Source of the DNA: Synechococcus sp. CCY 9618
GTDB taxonomy: Bacteria; Cyanobacteriota; Cyanobacteriia; PCC-6307; Cyanobiaceae
Direction of reading: 5' to 3'
DNA: 64,000 nucleotides
NCBI RefSeq assembly: GCF_019038415.1
Contig: NZ_JAFKRG010000049.1
Span: 28,488-92,487, forward strand
The translations under genes and the position numbers were made by a program. A model generated the notes under the pieces. It ran no database searches. It was given only the letters and a program-made list of their open reading frames with translations, and was not told where the DNA came from. Positions within the stretch are counted from its first letter, which is position 1. Every line of letters begins with the position of its first letter. Positions 7,449 through 16,829 of the stretch are shown here, one piece after another.

Positions 7449-8795
7449 ATGGGCCGTCATCAGCCAACGCCAGTCCTGCGCTCCCAGCCGATCGCGGCCC
7501 GTCTGGGCTGGCTGGTGGCCGGCGCGGCCTTCCTGTACATCCTCTTTTCTCTGGTCGTCTACGCCGTTCCGTCTCTGGGCGAGTGGCAGGGGCTGGCCTT
7601 TGCTCCGATCAGGCCCCTTGGCATGCTCCAGCCCCCCTTCGCGGACCTGGCCATGCTCACCCACAGCGCCGGCTGCGAAGCCAGCCTGGGCGATCTCTAC
7701 GACGGGCGGGTGAACTGCGATCCCTACGGCCGTCTGTTCACCTATCCGGCGATGGCCCTCTGGATGTTCCAGGTCCTCGGCCTCTCGGCCGCCAGCCTGG
7801 GGTGGGTGGGCGTGGCGCTCGGAACGGCAGTGGCCCTGATCACCGGAGCCTTCTTCTTCGCGCTGATTCCCTCTCCCGCCGTGGCAGGGCCTCTGCTCGC
7901 TCTGGCCTATCTGTCGCTGCCCTTCCAGCTGACCCTCGAACGGGCCAACAACGACCTGGTCGTCTACCTCCTCCTCGCCCTGCTCGCCCTGGCCCTGGCG
8001 GGCGGGCAGCGGCGCTCGGCAGCCGCTGCGGCCGCTCTGGGCTTTCTGGCGGTGGCCACAAAGGTGCTGCCCCTCTTCGGTATCGCCGCCACCCACCTGG
8101 TGCATCCGGGCGGTGGACCGATGGGGCTGTTGCGCCCGGGCAGAACGCTATGGGCCCTGCTGGGCGCCCTCGCCGGCCTGGGGCTGGTGCTCCCCTGGAT
8201 CGGCCCGATCCTTCGCAATTCCCCCGGCCCCCCCGGCAACCTTCTCAGCCATGGTCTGATGGCTCACCAGGTCTGCTACGACCTGATGACCAGCCTGAAC
8301 CTGAGCGGCACCCAGTCCCGGCTGCTGGCCTACGGCTGCCTGGGAACGAAGCTCCTCCTCCTGCTGACGGGCATCGTCGCGGCCGCCCGGCTGGGCCTGC
8401 CGCGAAGCCTGCGGGCCTTCATCGCCTCGGTGGCCAGCCCGGACCATTCACGGCTGATCGCCGTCACTGTCTGCCTGTTCACGGGCACCTGGGTGGGCAC
8501 CTACCTGTTCACCCGCTCCTACGACTACACATTCATCTTCCTGCTGCCTGTCCTCGGGCTCACCGGTGCCCTGCTCTCCAGCGAACCCAGGGGCCCGAGC
8601 CGGCGCGGCTGGATCGCCCTGGTGCTGGCGCCGATGCTGGCCATCTGGTTCCTCCCTTACCTGGCCATCAGTTTCAACCTGCCCCTGGACGTCCCTCTGG
8701 AACTGGTCAGGAATGTCCTGCTGACCCCGCTGCTCGCCGGCGCCCTGCTGGTCAGCCTCAGCGGTTGCCGACCCTTCCGGCGGATCAGCGTCTGA
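7449..8795 (+). CDS. polytopic membrane protein, GT87-like (DUF2029) glycosyltransferase candidate
   Basis: 448 residues with about ten membrane segments. The stretch PFQLTLERANNDLVVYLLLA resembles the ER-x-N-x-D motif of GT-C fold glycosyltransferases of the GT87 type (polyprenyl-phosphate-mannose-dependent enzymes). The acidic region after the first membrane helix (FADLAMLTHSAGCEA) and the periplasmic loop YDGRVNCDPYGRLFTYP fit that architecture. The donor and acceptor cannot be deduced. It follows the malic enzyme by 4 bases, so co-transcription is likely, but I see no functional link. Confidence 0.6.
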   Translation: MGRHQPTPVLRSQPIAARLGWLVAGAAFLYILFSLVVYAVPSLGEWQGLAFAPIRPLGMLQPPFADLAMLTHSAGCEASLGDLYDGRVNCDPYGRLFTYPAMALWMFQVLGLSAASLGWVGVALGTAVALITGAFFFALIPSPAVAGPLLALAYLSLPFQLTLERANNDLVVYLLLALLALALAGGQRRSAAAAAALGFLAVATKVLPLFGIAATHLVHPGGGPMGLLRPGRTLWALLGALAGLGLVLPWIGPILRNSPGPPGNLLSHGLMAHQVCYDLMTSLNLSGTQSRLLAYGCLGTKLLLLLTGIVAAARLGLPRSLRAFIASVASPDHSRLIAVTVCLFTGTWVGTYLFTRSYDYTFIFLLPVLGLTGALLSSEPRGPSRRGWIALVLAPMLAIWFLPYLAISFNLPLDVPLELVRNVLLTPLLAGALLVSLSGCRPFRRISV

Positions 8796-8903
8796 CCCTC
8801 CGCGATCGCCATCAGGAGCCACCGGCATCAATAAGAGCTGTGTCACCGGCTCGCGCCGGCGCCGGCCCTCGGCCTAGCACCTTGGGCAACCACCCTCCGC
8901 GCG

Positions 8904-10463
8904 ATGGGCTTCTTCGTCCGGCTCACCGACGCCATCGCCGCCCGTCAGTCTCTGCTGGTCACCGGTCTCGACCCCAACCCGGAGATGCTGCAGGTCTGGG
9001 CGCACCGCCGCGGCATGGGGGGGCGGTCGTTCCTTTCCCAGGCGCGCCACTGGATCAAGGCGGTGGTGGAGGCCACCGCCGACCATGTCTGCGCCTACAA
9101 GCCCAGCCTGGGCTTCTACCAGGCCCTGGGTCCGGTCGGACTCGACCTGCTGCGGGAAGTGCGGGAGCTGGTGCCCCTGGAGATTCCCCTGATCATCGAC
9201 GCCAAGCACGGGGACCTGAACAGTTCCTCGGCCCTGGCCCACTACCTGTTCCGCGAACTCGGCGCCGACGGCGTCACCCTCTCGCCCCTGGCCGGCCAGG
9301 ACATCGCCGCCCCCTTCCTGCTCTATCCGGAGAAGGCGGTGGTGATCACCTGCCACAGCTCCAATGCGGCCGCCAGGGTGCTCCAGCACCACCCCGACGA
9401 GAACGACCCCCTCTACCTCAGGATTGTGCGCGAGTGCCAGCTGTGGGCCACCCCCGACCAGCTGCTGCTGGAGGTGGGCACCAGCGACCCGGCGATCCTG
9501 GCCCGGGTGCGCCAGGAGGCCCCCGAACGCTTCCTGATCCTGCGCAGCCTCTGGGGCGAGGAGGACCGGCTCGATGCCCTGCTGGAGGCCGGCCTGAGCC
9601 CGGCAGCCGACGGCCTGCTGATGCCCCTGCCCCAGAACCTGCTGGTGGAGGACGACATCGCCACCCGCGCGGCCGCGCTGAAGCAGCGCATCAGCGAGCG
9701 GCGCGACCGCTGGCTGGAGCTGCGCGCCCGCGACCACAGCGATGTCTGCAGTCTCTGGCTGCCCCAGCGCCGGCTCGACAGTTCGGCTCCTTCCGGCAGC
9801 GATCCGGCCGGCGATGGGGTGTCGGATCCGATGGACGAGCTGATCCTCGACCTGTTCGACATCGGCTGCCTGCTGTTCGGCGATTACGTGCAGGCCTCCG
9901 GGGCCGTCTTCAACTACTACGTGGATCTGCGCCAGATCATCTCCGATCCCAACCTGTTCCACCGGGTGCTGCATGCCTACGCCGGCCAGCTGGGGGAGCT
10001 GGTCTTTGATCGCATCGCCGGCATCCCCTACGGTTCCCTGCCCACCGCCACCGGGCTGTCGCTGCAGCTGCACAAGCCGCTGCTCTATCCCCGCAAGGAG
10101 GTGAAGGCCCACGGGGCACGGCGCCTGATCGAAGGCGACTTCGAGGAAGGCGACCGGGTGGTGGTGGTCGACGACATCCTGATCACAGGCGGCAGCGTGC
10201 TGGAGGGCATCGCCAAGCTGGAGAGCTCGGGCCTGGAGGTGGAGGACGTGGTGGTCTTCATCGACCACGGCGGCAAGGCCGACAGCAGCGCCTGCCAACG
10301 GCTCGCCCGCGGCGGCTACCGCTGCCACGCCGTGCTCGACATCGAGCGGATCACGGCGGTGCTGCACGCTGCGGGCCGACTCAGCGACGCCCAGGCCGCC
10401 ACCCTCGGCCATGTGCCGCTGCAGCGGGAAGCCGGCGTCCGGGACCTGCTGGCCAGCTCGTAG
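8904..10463 (+). CDS. pyrFE: bifunctional orotidine-5'-phosphate decarboxylase / orotate phosphoribosyltransferase
   Basis: 519 residues, a fusion of the last two steps to UMP. Residues about 1-275 are a type 2 OMP decarboxylase (start LLVTGLDPNPEM; catalytic IIDAKHGDLNSSS with the K-x-x-D pair; LSPLAGQD; EVGTSDPA). Residues about 310-519 are orotate phosphoribosyltransferase, with the PRPP loop VVVVDDILITGGSVLEGI and the upstream ATGLSLQLHKPLLYPRKEVK. The domain order (decarboxylase first) is the reverse of animal UMP synthase. ATG at 8904 directly precedes the conserved start. pyrC is on the same strand at 706. Confidence 0.95.
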   Translation: MGFFVRLTDAIAARQSLLVTGLDPNPEMLQVWAHRRGMGGRSFLSQARHWIKAVVEATADHVCAYKPSLGFYQALGPVGLDLLREVRELVPLEIPLIIDAKHGDLNSSSALAHYLFRELGADGVTLSPLAGQDIAAPFLLYPEKAVVITCHSSNAAARVLQHHPDENDPLYLRIVRECQLWATPDQLLLEVGTSDPAILARVRQEAPERFLILRSLWGEEDRLDALLEAGLSPAADGLLMPLPQNLLVEDDIATRAAALKQRISERRDRWLELRARDHSDVCSLWLPQRRLDSSAPSGSDPAGDGVSDPMDELILDLFDIGCLLFGDYVQASGAVFNYYVDLRQIISDPNLFHRVLHAYAGQLGELVFDRIAGIPYGSLPTATGLSLQLHKPLLYPRKEVKAHGARRLIEGDFEEGDRVVVVDDILITGGSVLEGIAKLESSGLEVEDVVVFIDHGGKADSSACQRLARGGYRCHAVLDIERITAVLHAAGRLSDAQAATLGHVPLQREAGVRDLLASS

Positions 10464-10506
10464 AGTGGCATGGCGCCCCTGCAGTACCCGGGTGCCCCCT
10501 TCCGCC

Positions 10507-10728
10507 ATGCCCCAGGTCCAGGGTCAGCCCCCCACGATCGGCGAGCTTGAGGCGAAATATTCTCTGTACTGCAAGGCGATGCGGCTCCTGCTCAAGGAAG
10601 GCCGAACCATGGAGGAGATCCAGCGCACGGTCTGCTGGAGCCGGCTGGAGCAATTGCACATCTGCCTGCCCAGCCGGTATAAGTCGCCGGACTACCTCTA
10701 CGCCGTGCTGAAGCGCGACCTGCGCTGA
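10507..10728 (+). CDS. DUF3136-type small cyanobacterial protein
   Basis: 73 residues. TIGELEAKYSLYCKAMRLLL, then IQRTVCWSRLEQLHICLPS and a YLYAVLKRDLR ending, match the short DUF3136 family that I know from Synechococcus and Prochlorococcus. It is helical, basic and soluble, with two conserved cysteines (in LYCKAM and TVCWSR) and no known function. The ATG at 10507 is preferred over upstream in-frame codons because the conserved part begins right after it. It follows pyrFE by 43 bases. Confidence 0.8.
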   Translation: MPQVQGQPPTIGELEAKYSLYCKAMRLLLKEGRTMEEIQRTVCWSRLEQLHICLPSRYKSPDYLYAVLKRDLR

Positions 10729-10797
10729 TCCGCAGCACCGGTTCGAACCTGCCAGGATCAGCGCGCGCATCTGGTCGGTGGTCAGCCGGGCGATTCC

Positions 10798-13700
10798 TTG
10801 AAGTCGATCTCCGACCCCTTCCTGCGCCGGCCGGTGCTGACCCTGGTGCTCAGCCTGCTGGTGCTGCTGGCCGGTCTGATCAGCCTCCCCGGCCTCAAGA
10901 TCGAGAACCTGCCGCCGATCGCCCCGGGACGGGTCACGGTCAGCGCCAACTACCCGGGGGCCAGCCCCGAAGTGGTCGAACAGGGGGTCACCACCCTGCT
11001 GGAGAAGCAGTTCAACGGCCTGGAGCGCCTGGATTCGATCCGCTCCACCAGTTCCGCCAACGGCAGCAGCATCTCGCTCAGCTTCGAGGGGGGCAACCCC
11101 GAGCTCAACCAGATCAACACCCAGAACGAGGCGGCGGTGGTGAGCAACCAGCTGCCGGCCCAGGTGGCCCGGTTCGGCGTCCAGGTGCGGCGCACCTCCG
11201 ACGACCTGCTGATGGTGCTGAGCTTCAGTGCCAACCGGGATCGCTACGACGCCACCTTCCTGAGCGGCTGGGTGGATCAGGTGATGCGCGACCGGCTGCA
11301 GCGGGTGCCCGGCGTGGGAGAGGTGCGCCTGTTCGGCGGCAGTTCCCTGGCCTTCCGGCTCTGGCTCGATCCGGTGCGTCTGGAACGGCGGAACCTCACC
11401 ATCAGCGAGGTGCGTGACGCCCTCGAGGAGCAGAACGTGCTGGCCGCCCTGGGCCAGGCCGGGGTGGCACCCTCCCCTGACGATCAGCTGGTCACCCTGC
11501 CCCTGCGGATGGAGGGGCGTCTGCGCACCCCCCGGGAGTTCGAGGATCTGGTGGTCGACCGCAGCGCCAACGGCGGTGTCACCCTGCTCCGGGACGTGGG
11601 CCGGGTGAGCCTGGGCAGCGAGAACTACGAATCGATCGCCACCGACCTGAACGGCAAGACCGCCGTGGCCGTGGGCATCTTCCAGCGCGACGGCAGCAAT
11701 GCCCTGGAGGTCAGCCAGGGCATCAACGACGCCCTCGACGAACTCGGGCCCCGGTTCCCACCGGGAGTCGATCTGCAGGTGATCGTCGACGAGGCCGCCA
11801 CGATCCGCACCAGCATCGACCGCACGACGGCCAGCCTGCGGGATGCGGTGCTGCTGGTGTTTCTGGTGCTCCTGCTGGGGCTGGGCAACAGCCGGCTGGC
11901 CCTGATCAGCGCCGCGGCGGTGCCGGTGGCCCTGATCGGTTCCCTCACCGTGCTGCGGCTCAGCGGCGACTCGATCAACACCCTGACCCTCTTCGGCATG
12001 GTGCTGGCCAGTGGTCTGGTGGTGGATGACGCCATCGTGGTGAGTGAGGACATCGGCCGACGCCTCGAAAACGGCCGTCCTCCCCTCCAGGCCGCCCGTG
12101 AAGCCATGGCGGAACTGGGGGGAGCCGTGATCGCCACCTCCCTGGTGCTGGTGGTGGTGTTCCTGCCGGTCCTCACCCTCCAGGGCAGCCTGGGCCGCCT
12201 CTATGCGCCGATCGCCCTGACCATCGGCGGCACCATCATCTTCTCCACCTTCAACGCCCTCACCTTCACGCCGGTGGCCGCCAGCCGGCTGCTGCACGGG
12301 GAGCGCCGGGAGCCGGCCTGGCTGCTGCGCTGGATCGATCCCCCCCGCCGGGCCCTCGAGAGACTGGAAGGTCCCTACGACCGGCTGCTCACCCGCGTGC
12401 TCGCCTGGCGCCGTCGGGTGGTGGTGGTGCTGCTGATCGGCCTGCTGCTCACCGGCCTGGCCTTCCAGCAGCGCCCCAAGGCCTTCATCCCCCAGGAGGA
12501 CGGCGGCCAGCTGCGGGGGGTGGTGCTGCTCAAGGACGGCATCGCCCTGCCCCGCACCCAGCAGGTGATGGAGGAGGTGCGGGCGGTGGTGGCCGAGGAA
12601 CCCCTGATGCGCTTCGGCAACTTCTACGCCGGTCGCTCCTTCGGCGACAGCTCCCCCAACAAGGGGATCTTCTTCCTGCGGCTGAAGCCCATCGAGCAGC
12701 GCAGCGGTCCCGACCAGAGCGCCGCCGCGGTGGCCGAACGGCTCAACCGCAGCTTCCGTCAGCGGATCAACGACGCCACCGTGATCGTCAGCGAATCCCC
12801 CACGGTGCGGGGCTTCAGCAGCGAAAGCGGCCTGGAGCTCGACCTGCTCGACACCAGCGGCGGCCGCCTCAGCCTGGGGGAATTCCAGCAGGAAGCCGAC
12901 GACTTCATCTCCGCCGCCCGCGACACCGGCGCCTTCGATCAGGTGGGCACCCGCTTCAGCGCCGACGCGCCCCTGCTGCGCCTGATCCCGGACCGGCTGC
13001 GCATGGCCTCCCTCGGCGTCGACCTCGACGAGCTGGTGAGCGTGCTGGGCGCCAGCTTCGGCAGCGACTACGTCAACGACAGCTTCGAAGGGGACCAGGT
13101 GCGCAAGGTGATCGTGCAGCTGGATGGCGGCTCCCGCCGGGATGCCGCCGATGTGCTGGCCCTGCAGGTTCGCGACCGGAACGACCAGCTGATTCCCCTC
13201 GCCCAGCTGGTGCAGCTGGAGGAGGCGACAGGACCCACCACCATCAATCACACCCGTCTGGTGCGATCGATCAGCATCCGGGCCCAGCCCGCAGCGGGTA
13301 TCAGCAGCGGCCAGGCCATCGCCCTGCTGGAGCAGCTGCAGCGCGACCGGGAGACCACCGCCACGGAACTCGAATGGGCCGGCCTGGCCCGGGAGGAGGC
13401 CCGGGCGGGCGGCGGCAACCTGCGGGTGTTCGCCCTGGCCGTGGTGGTGATGTTCCTGGTGCTCGCCGGCCTCTACGAGAACTTCGCCGATCCCTTCATC
13501 ATCCTGATGACCGTGCCCATGGGTGTGCTCGGCGGCGTGCTCGGGCTGGCGCTCCGGGGTCTGCCCCTGGATGTCTACGGCCAGATGGGCCTGCTGGTGC
13601 TGGTGAGCCTGGCGGCCAAGAACGCGATCCTGATCGTCGAATTCGCCAACCAGCGCCTCGACGAAGGCATTCCCCTCGACGAGGCCGTACACGGCGCGGC

Positions 13701-13938
13701 CGTCGCCCGTCTGCGGCCCATCCTGCTCACGGCCTTCTCCTCCCTGGCGGGCTTCGTGCCCCTGGTCTTCGCCAGTGGGGCCGGGGCCGCCAGCCGCACC
13801 AGCATCGGCACGGTGGTGTTCTTCGGCCTGCTGGTGGCCACGGGCCTCACCGTGTTCCTGGTTCCCTCTCTCTACCGGATCGTCAAGGGATGGGAGCTGA
13901 GCCTGGGGGCCGGCCGGCATCAGGGCCAGGAGGCCTGA
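10798..13938 (+). CDS. RND-superfamily efflux permease (AcrB/HAE1-like)
   Basis: 1046 residues, standard for RND pumps with 12 membrane helices and two large periplasmic loops. Seen: N-terminal helix PVLTLVLSLLVLLAGL, the YPGASPEVVEQGVT porter start, GMVLASGLVVDDAIVV in helix 4 with the acidic pair used for proton relay, and the C-terminal half repeat with GQMGLLVLVSLAAKNAILIV. The start is TTG at 10798, just ahead of the conserved S-x-P-F-x-R-R-P motif; no ATG fits. No membrane-fusion partner or outer-membrane channel gene lies on either side, so it must borrow partners encoded elsewhere. The substrate is unknown. Confidence 0.92.
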   Translation: MKSISDPFLRRPVLTLVLSLLVLLAGLISLPGLKIENLPPIAPGRVTVSANYPGASPEVVEQGVTTLLEKQFNGLERLDSIRSTSSANGSSISLSFEGGNPELNQINTQNEAAVVSNQLPAQVARFGVQVRRTSDDLLMVLSFSANRDRYDATFLSGWVDQVMRDRLQRVPGVGEVRLFGGSSLAFRLWLDPVRLERRNLTISEVRDALEEQNVLAALGQAGVAPSPDDQLVTLPLRMEGRLRTPREFEDLVVDRSANGGVTLLRDVGRVSLGSENYESIATDLNGKTAVAVGIFQRDGSNALEVSQGINDALDELGPRFPPGVDLQVIVDEAATIRTSIDRTTASLRDAVLLVFLVLLLGLGNSRLALISAAAVPVALIGSLTVLRLSGDSINTLTLFGMVLASGLVVDDAIVVSEDIGRRLENGRPPLQAAREAMAELGGAVIATSLVLVVVFLPVLTLQGSLGRLYAPIALTIGGTIIFSTFNALTFTPVAASRLLHGERREPAWLLRWIDPPRRALERLEGPYDRLLTRVLAWRRRVVVVLLIGLLLTGLAFQQRPKAFIPQEDGGQLRGVVLLKDGIALPRTQQVMEEVRAVVAEEPLMRFGNFYAGRSFGDSSPNKGIFFLRLKPIEQRSGPDQSAAAVAERLNRSFRQRINDATVIVSESPTVRGFSSESGLELDLLDTSGGRLSLGEFQQEADDFISAARDTGAFDQVGTRFSADAPLLRLIPDRLRMASLGVDLDELVSVLGASFGSDYVNDSFEGDQVRKVIVQLDGGSRRDAADVLALQVRDRNDQLIPLAQLVQLEEATGPTTINHTRLVRSISIRAQPAAGISSGQAIALLEQLQRDRETTATELEWAGLAREEARAGGGNLRVFALAVVVMFLVLAGLYENFADPFIILMTVPMGVLGGVLGLALRGLPLDVYGQMGLLVLVSLAAKNAILIVEFANQRLDEGIPLDEAVHGAAVARLRPILLTAFSSLAGFVPLVFASGAGAASRTSIGTVVFFGLLVATGLTVFLVPSLYRIVKGWELSLGAGRHQGQEA

Positions 13939-14031
13939 CGCGGCGGATCCGACGCAGACCCGGTCCATGGGTTCCGGCAGCGGCCGTTTCCCCTGGAAAA
14001 TGGACCAGGCACCTCTTGCAGGACGCCGATC

Positions 14032-14718
14032 GTGACCACTTCCCGCCGCTGGCCCGACCGCTGGAGCGCCGGCCAGGCCCTGGCCCTTCGGCTGCTGGAC
14101 TGGCAGGGAAGGGGTGCGGACGCCACCCTGGTGGCCCTGCCCCGGGGAGGAGTGCCCGTGGCGGCGGCCATCGCCGAACGGCTGCATCTGCCGCTGGTCA
14201 CCTGGGCCGTGCGCAAGCTCGCCCATCCCTGGGCGCCGGAGGTGGCCATCGGTGCCGTCGCCCCGGGCGGCGTGGTGCTGTGGGCCCACGACCGGCTCGA
14301 CTCCCAGCACAGGGCCGATCCCAGCCTGCGGGAGGAGCTGGCGCGGGAACAGCGGCTGGAACTGGAGCGCCGCCGGCGGCGTTTCGGCGATCCGTCCCCC
14401 GAAACCCTGAAGGGGCGCCATCTGATCGTGGTCGATGACGGCATCGCCACCGGCATGACCACCCGGGCCGCCCTCCGCTCCCTGAGTCTGACGGCGCCGG
14501 CCTCCCTCACCCTGGCGGTGCCGGTGGCCGAACACAGCCTGCTGCCCGCGCTCGCACGGTTGGTGGAGCGGCTCGAGGTGCTGCGGGCCGTGCTGCAGCT
14601 GCGCTCGGTCGGTGAGTGGTATGAACGATTCGACCAGATCAGCGACGAGGCGGTGCTGCGGCTGCTGGACGAGGCGCGCCGCCGGGCCGTCCTGCCCGGC
14701 ACCGGGGATCGGGGCTAG
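14032..14718 (+). CDS. phosphoribosyltransferase-domain protein
   Basis: 228 residues with a type I PRTase fold. ATLVALPRGGVPVAAAIAE is the usual start of this subfamily, and HLIVVDDGIATGMTTRAAL is the PRPP-binding loop. The substrate is not predictable; relatives are often annotated only as phosphoribosyltransferase. It begins with GTG at 14032. Its TAG stop (14716-14718) is part of the CTAG in which the composite transposon at 14715-20185 sits, so its coding sequence appears complete and undisturbed. Confidence 0.85.
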   Translation: MTTSRRWPDRWSAGQALALRLLDWQGRGADATLVALPRGGVPVAAAIAERLHLPLVTWAVRKLAHPWAPEVAIGAVAPGGVVLWAHDRLDSQHRADPSLREELAREQRLELERRRRRFGDPSPETLKGRHLIVVDDGIATGMTTRAALRSLSLTAPASLTLAVPVAEHSLLPALARLVERLEVLRAVLQLRSVGEWYERFDQISDEAVLRLLDEARRRAVLPGTGDRG

Positions 14719-16496
14719 GAGTTTGTTGCCGATAGAGCAGCAGCCCTTCTGACGCGGCGCATGCCGCTGCTCAGCTTGTCTTCTGCTGGTTGTGCCATTG
14801 GATGGTGGCCGATTAAGCCCCGGCTGACGCCGCCAGGGCTGACCCTTCATCCCGTGGCTGCCCACTGCGCCTGCTGCTGTGATCGCCTGAACCGGAACAA
14901 CTTGAGCAGGTTGTGGGTGGCCGCGATCAGGTGCCACTCGCCGTCGACCTTCTCAAGGCCCCGCAACAGAAAGCGCCGCAGGCCTCGGCCTTCCTTGATC
15001 TGGCCGTTCACCGGCTCCACGATCGCCTTGCGCTGGGCGTAGATCGCTGATCCTGTCTTGCTTCTGAGCTTGCGGGCCATCCGAGCTTTCCCATCGGCGT
15101 CCTTGGGCATCGGACCGCGTTTCGGTGGTAGCGGCTGGCCATGCGGCAGGCGGCCGGTGGCGATGTAGGCATCGATGCCCTGATCGGTGCAGGCCTTGGC
15201 GTTGTCCTCGCTCCAGTAGCCCGCATCCAGCGTCATCACCTCAGGCAGTGCACCGGCTGTGGCTGCGATGCGCTGCAGCATGGGTTCGAGGTGCTCGACA
15301 TCCGGCGGTTGGTTGCTCACGCCCACCGCCACGATCACCTGATGGTCGCTGTCGACTGCCAGCTGGCAGTTGTAGCCCTGCAGGTACGACCCGCCTGACT
15401 GCATCAGGTGGCTGTCGGCATCCGTGAAATTGCGCTGGGTCTTCCTGGTTGGCGTGCCATCGGCCTTCCTGGCCAGGCCCCGCCTGGGCATCGCATCACA
15501 GGCCAGGGGCTCCAGATCCGGTGGTTCCAGGCCTGCATCCTCGGCAGCCTCGATTGCCTTCTCCCGCGCGGCCTTGGCCTTGGCCGCTGCCGTCTCGACC
15601 TTTCTGGTCAGCTCAGCCTGCTCTGCCGCCGCTGCATCCGACTCGCGGGCGGCACTCGCTTTCGCCCTGGCCTCCTCAGCTTCCTGTTGCCGTTGACGCG
15701 CCGTCGCTGCAGCGGTTTCGGCTTCCATCTCCTTGCGGGCCTGACGGATGCGAGCCAGACGGTCCTGGCGGCGCCGGAGTTCATCGGGCAGATCACTGCC
15801 GAGTTTGCCCTTGACGTAGCGGCGATCGTCCTGGGCATCCAGGATCTCAGCCTTGCGCATCAAGGCGTTGATCTCCTGCTCCAGTTCCTTCTCGGCCCTG
15901 AGCATCCGCTCGTGGCTCATGGCTTTGCGCTTGGAGGCGATGGCCTGCACCTTGGTGCCATCCATGGGCGACATGACCCAGGCTCACCATCCCCGCCTTC
16001 TGGCACAGCCGCAGGATCTGAACAAACAGGTCTTTCAACGCATCGAGATTCCGGCGCCGGAACTCACTGATGGGGCTGTGGTCCGGTTGCTGGTTGCCGG
16101 TCAGCACCCGAAAGGCCAGGTCCTCGTAGCAGGCCCGCTCGATCTTGCGAGAGGAGACGATGCCCACGCAGTAGGCGTAGAGCAGCAGCATCGTCATCAT
16201 CCTGGGGTCAAAGCCCTTCTCGCCGCGGGGATCCTTGGCCTGAGCGGGGATCAGGATCTCGGAGAGATCCAGCTCATCCACCAGGTCCAGCAGGAAATAC
16301 ACCTGGTGGTCGTCGGCAAGCCACTCCCTGGGTGACGGCGGCAGCAGGGTGATCTGCTCCGGCTGCCAGCGACGGAAGGACTTGGCTTCTGCATGGCCCA
16401 TTCTATCGCCCAGATCCATAGCTGCCACTGGGATCTGGGCAGATTCTGGAGCGTCTGTGGAGAGCCGAGGGCGATCTACGCGCGACAGGCTCCTAG
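14715..16496 (-). mobile_element. IS1182-family insertion sequence, copy 1
   Basis: 1782 bases including the terminal CTAGs. The left end reads CTAGGAGTTTGTTGCCGATA; the right end read inward is CTAGGAGCCTGTCGCGCGTA. The two form an imperfect terminal inverted repeat with GGAG, TGT and TAGA positions conserved. It contains one transposase gene on the minus strand. It is closely related to the copy at 18403-20185 but has many scattered differences, so the two are not a fresh duplication. Confidence 0.85.
14847..16401 (-). pseudogene. IS1182-family transposase, frameshifted (copy 1)
   Basis: The N-terminal part (QPEQITLLPPSPREWLADDH, ENHERACYED-like core and SRKIERACYEDLAFRVLTG) is in one frame up to LGHVA. 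The remainder from DGTKVQA to the end is in another. Against copy 2, copy 1 has one extra base at about 15964-15972. A further single-base loss near codon 4 is bypassed by an upstream in-frame ATG. The C-terminal half keeps VTLDAGYWSEDNAK-like and AQRKAIVEPVNGQIKE catalytic-domain motifs. A long Ala/Glu/Arg-rich coiled-coil insert lies in the middle. Confidence 0.85.
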
Positions 16497-16829
16497 CTCT
16501 GTGAACCACGAGGAGCAGCGGCTGACATGCCGCGGCACTGCTGGTCTCACCCTTGCGACCCGGCCCGGCCCACGGTGAGGTGGGTGCCTGCCCGGAATGC
16601 CGGAAGTCGAAGGGATCGGCAGGGCCTACCGGGAGGGGCGGTTGCTGGATGGTGTCCTCAGAATTGGGGGAACTCCAAGGTTGAAGGCGGGGTTGGTGTG
16701 TCGCACCTCAACCCGTAGCGGCCTGACAGCTCCTTGACCACTGAACTGCTGTGGAAGAACACCTAGGGCAGATAGAGTTTGCGGTTGCGTTGGTAGAATT
16801 CGAAATAATCAGTCGCAAAGAGGCCTGAT
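16497..16829 (+). other. intergenic stretch inside the composite element
   Basis: 333 bases between the right end of IS copy 1 and the flavoprotein gene. No ORF with a recognisable family is seen. The last ~100 bases become AT-richer (TTGCGGTTGCG, TAGAATTCGAAATAATC) and probably hold the promoter of the flavoprotein gene, but I cannot assign -35/-10 boxes with confidence. Confidence 0.4.

Noticed and set aside
14032..14718. PRTase gene as a victim of IS insertion
   Set aside because: Its stop codon is in the CTAG present at both outer ends of the composite element, and the protein has a normal length, so it was not truncated.
10381..14937. Very long open frame (1518 codons) on the minus strand
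   Set aside because: It is antisense to pyrFE, DUF3136, the RND permease and the PRTase gene, is rich in His, Gln, Gly and Ala, and matches no family. It is a product of high GC content and codon bias.
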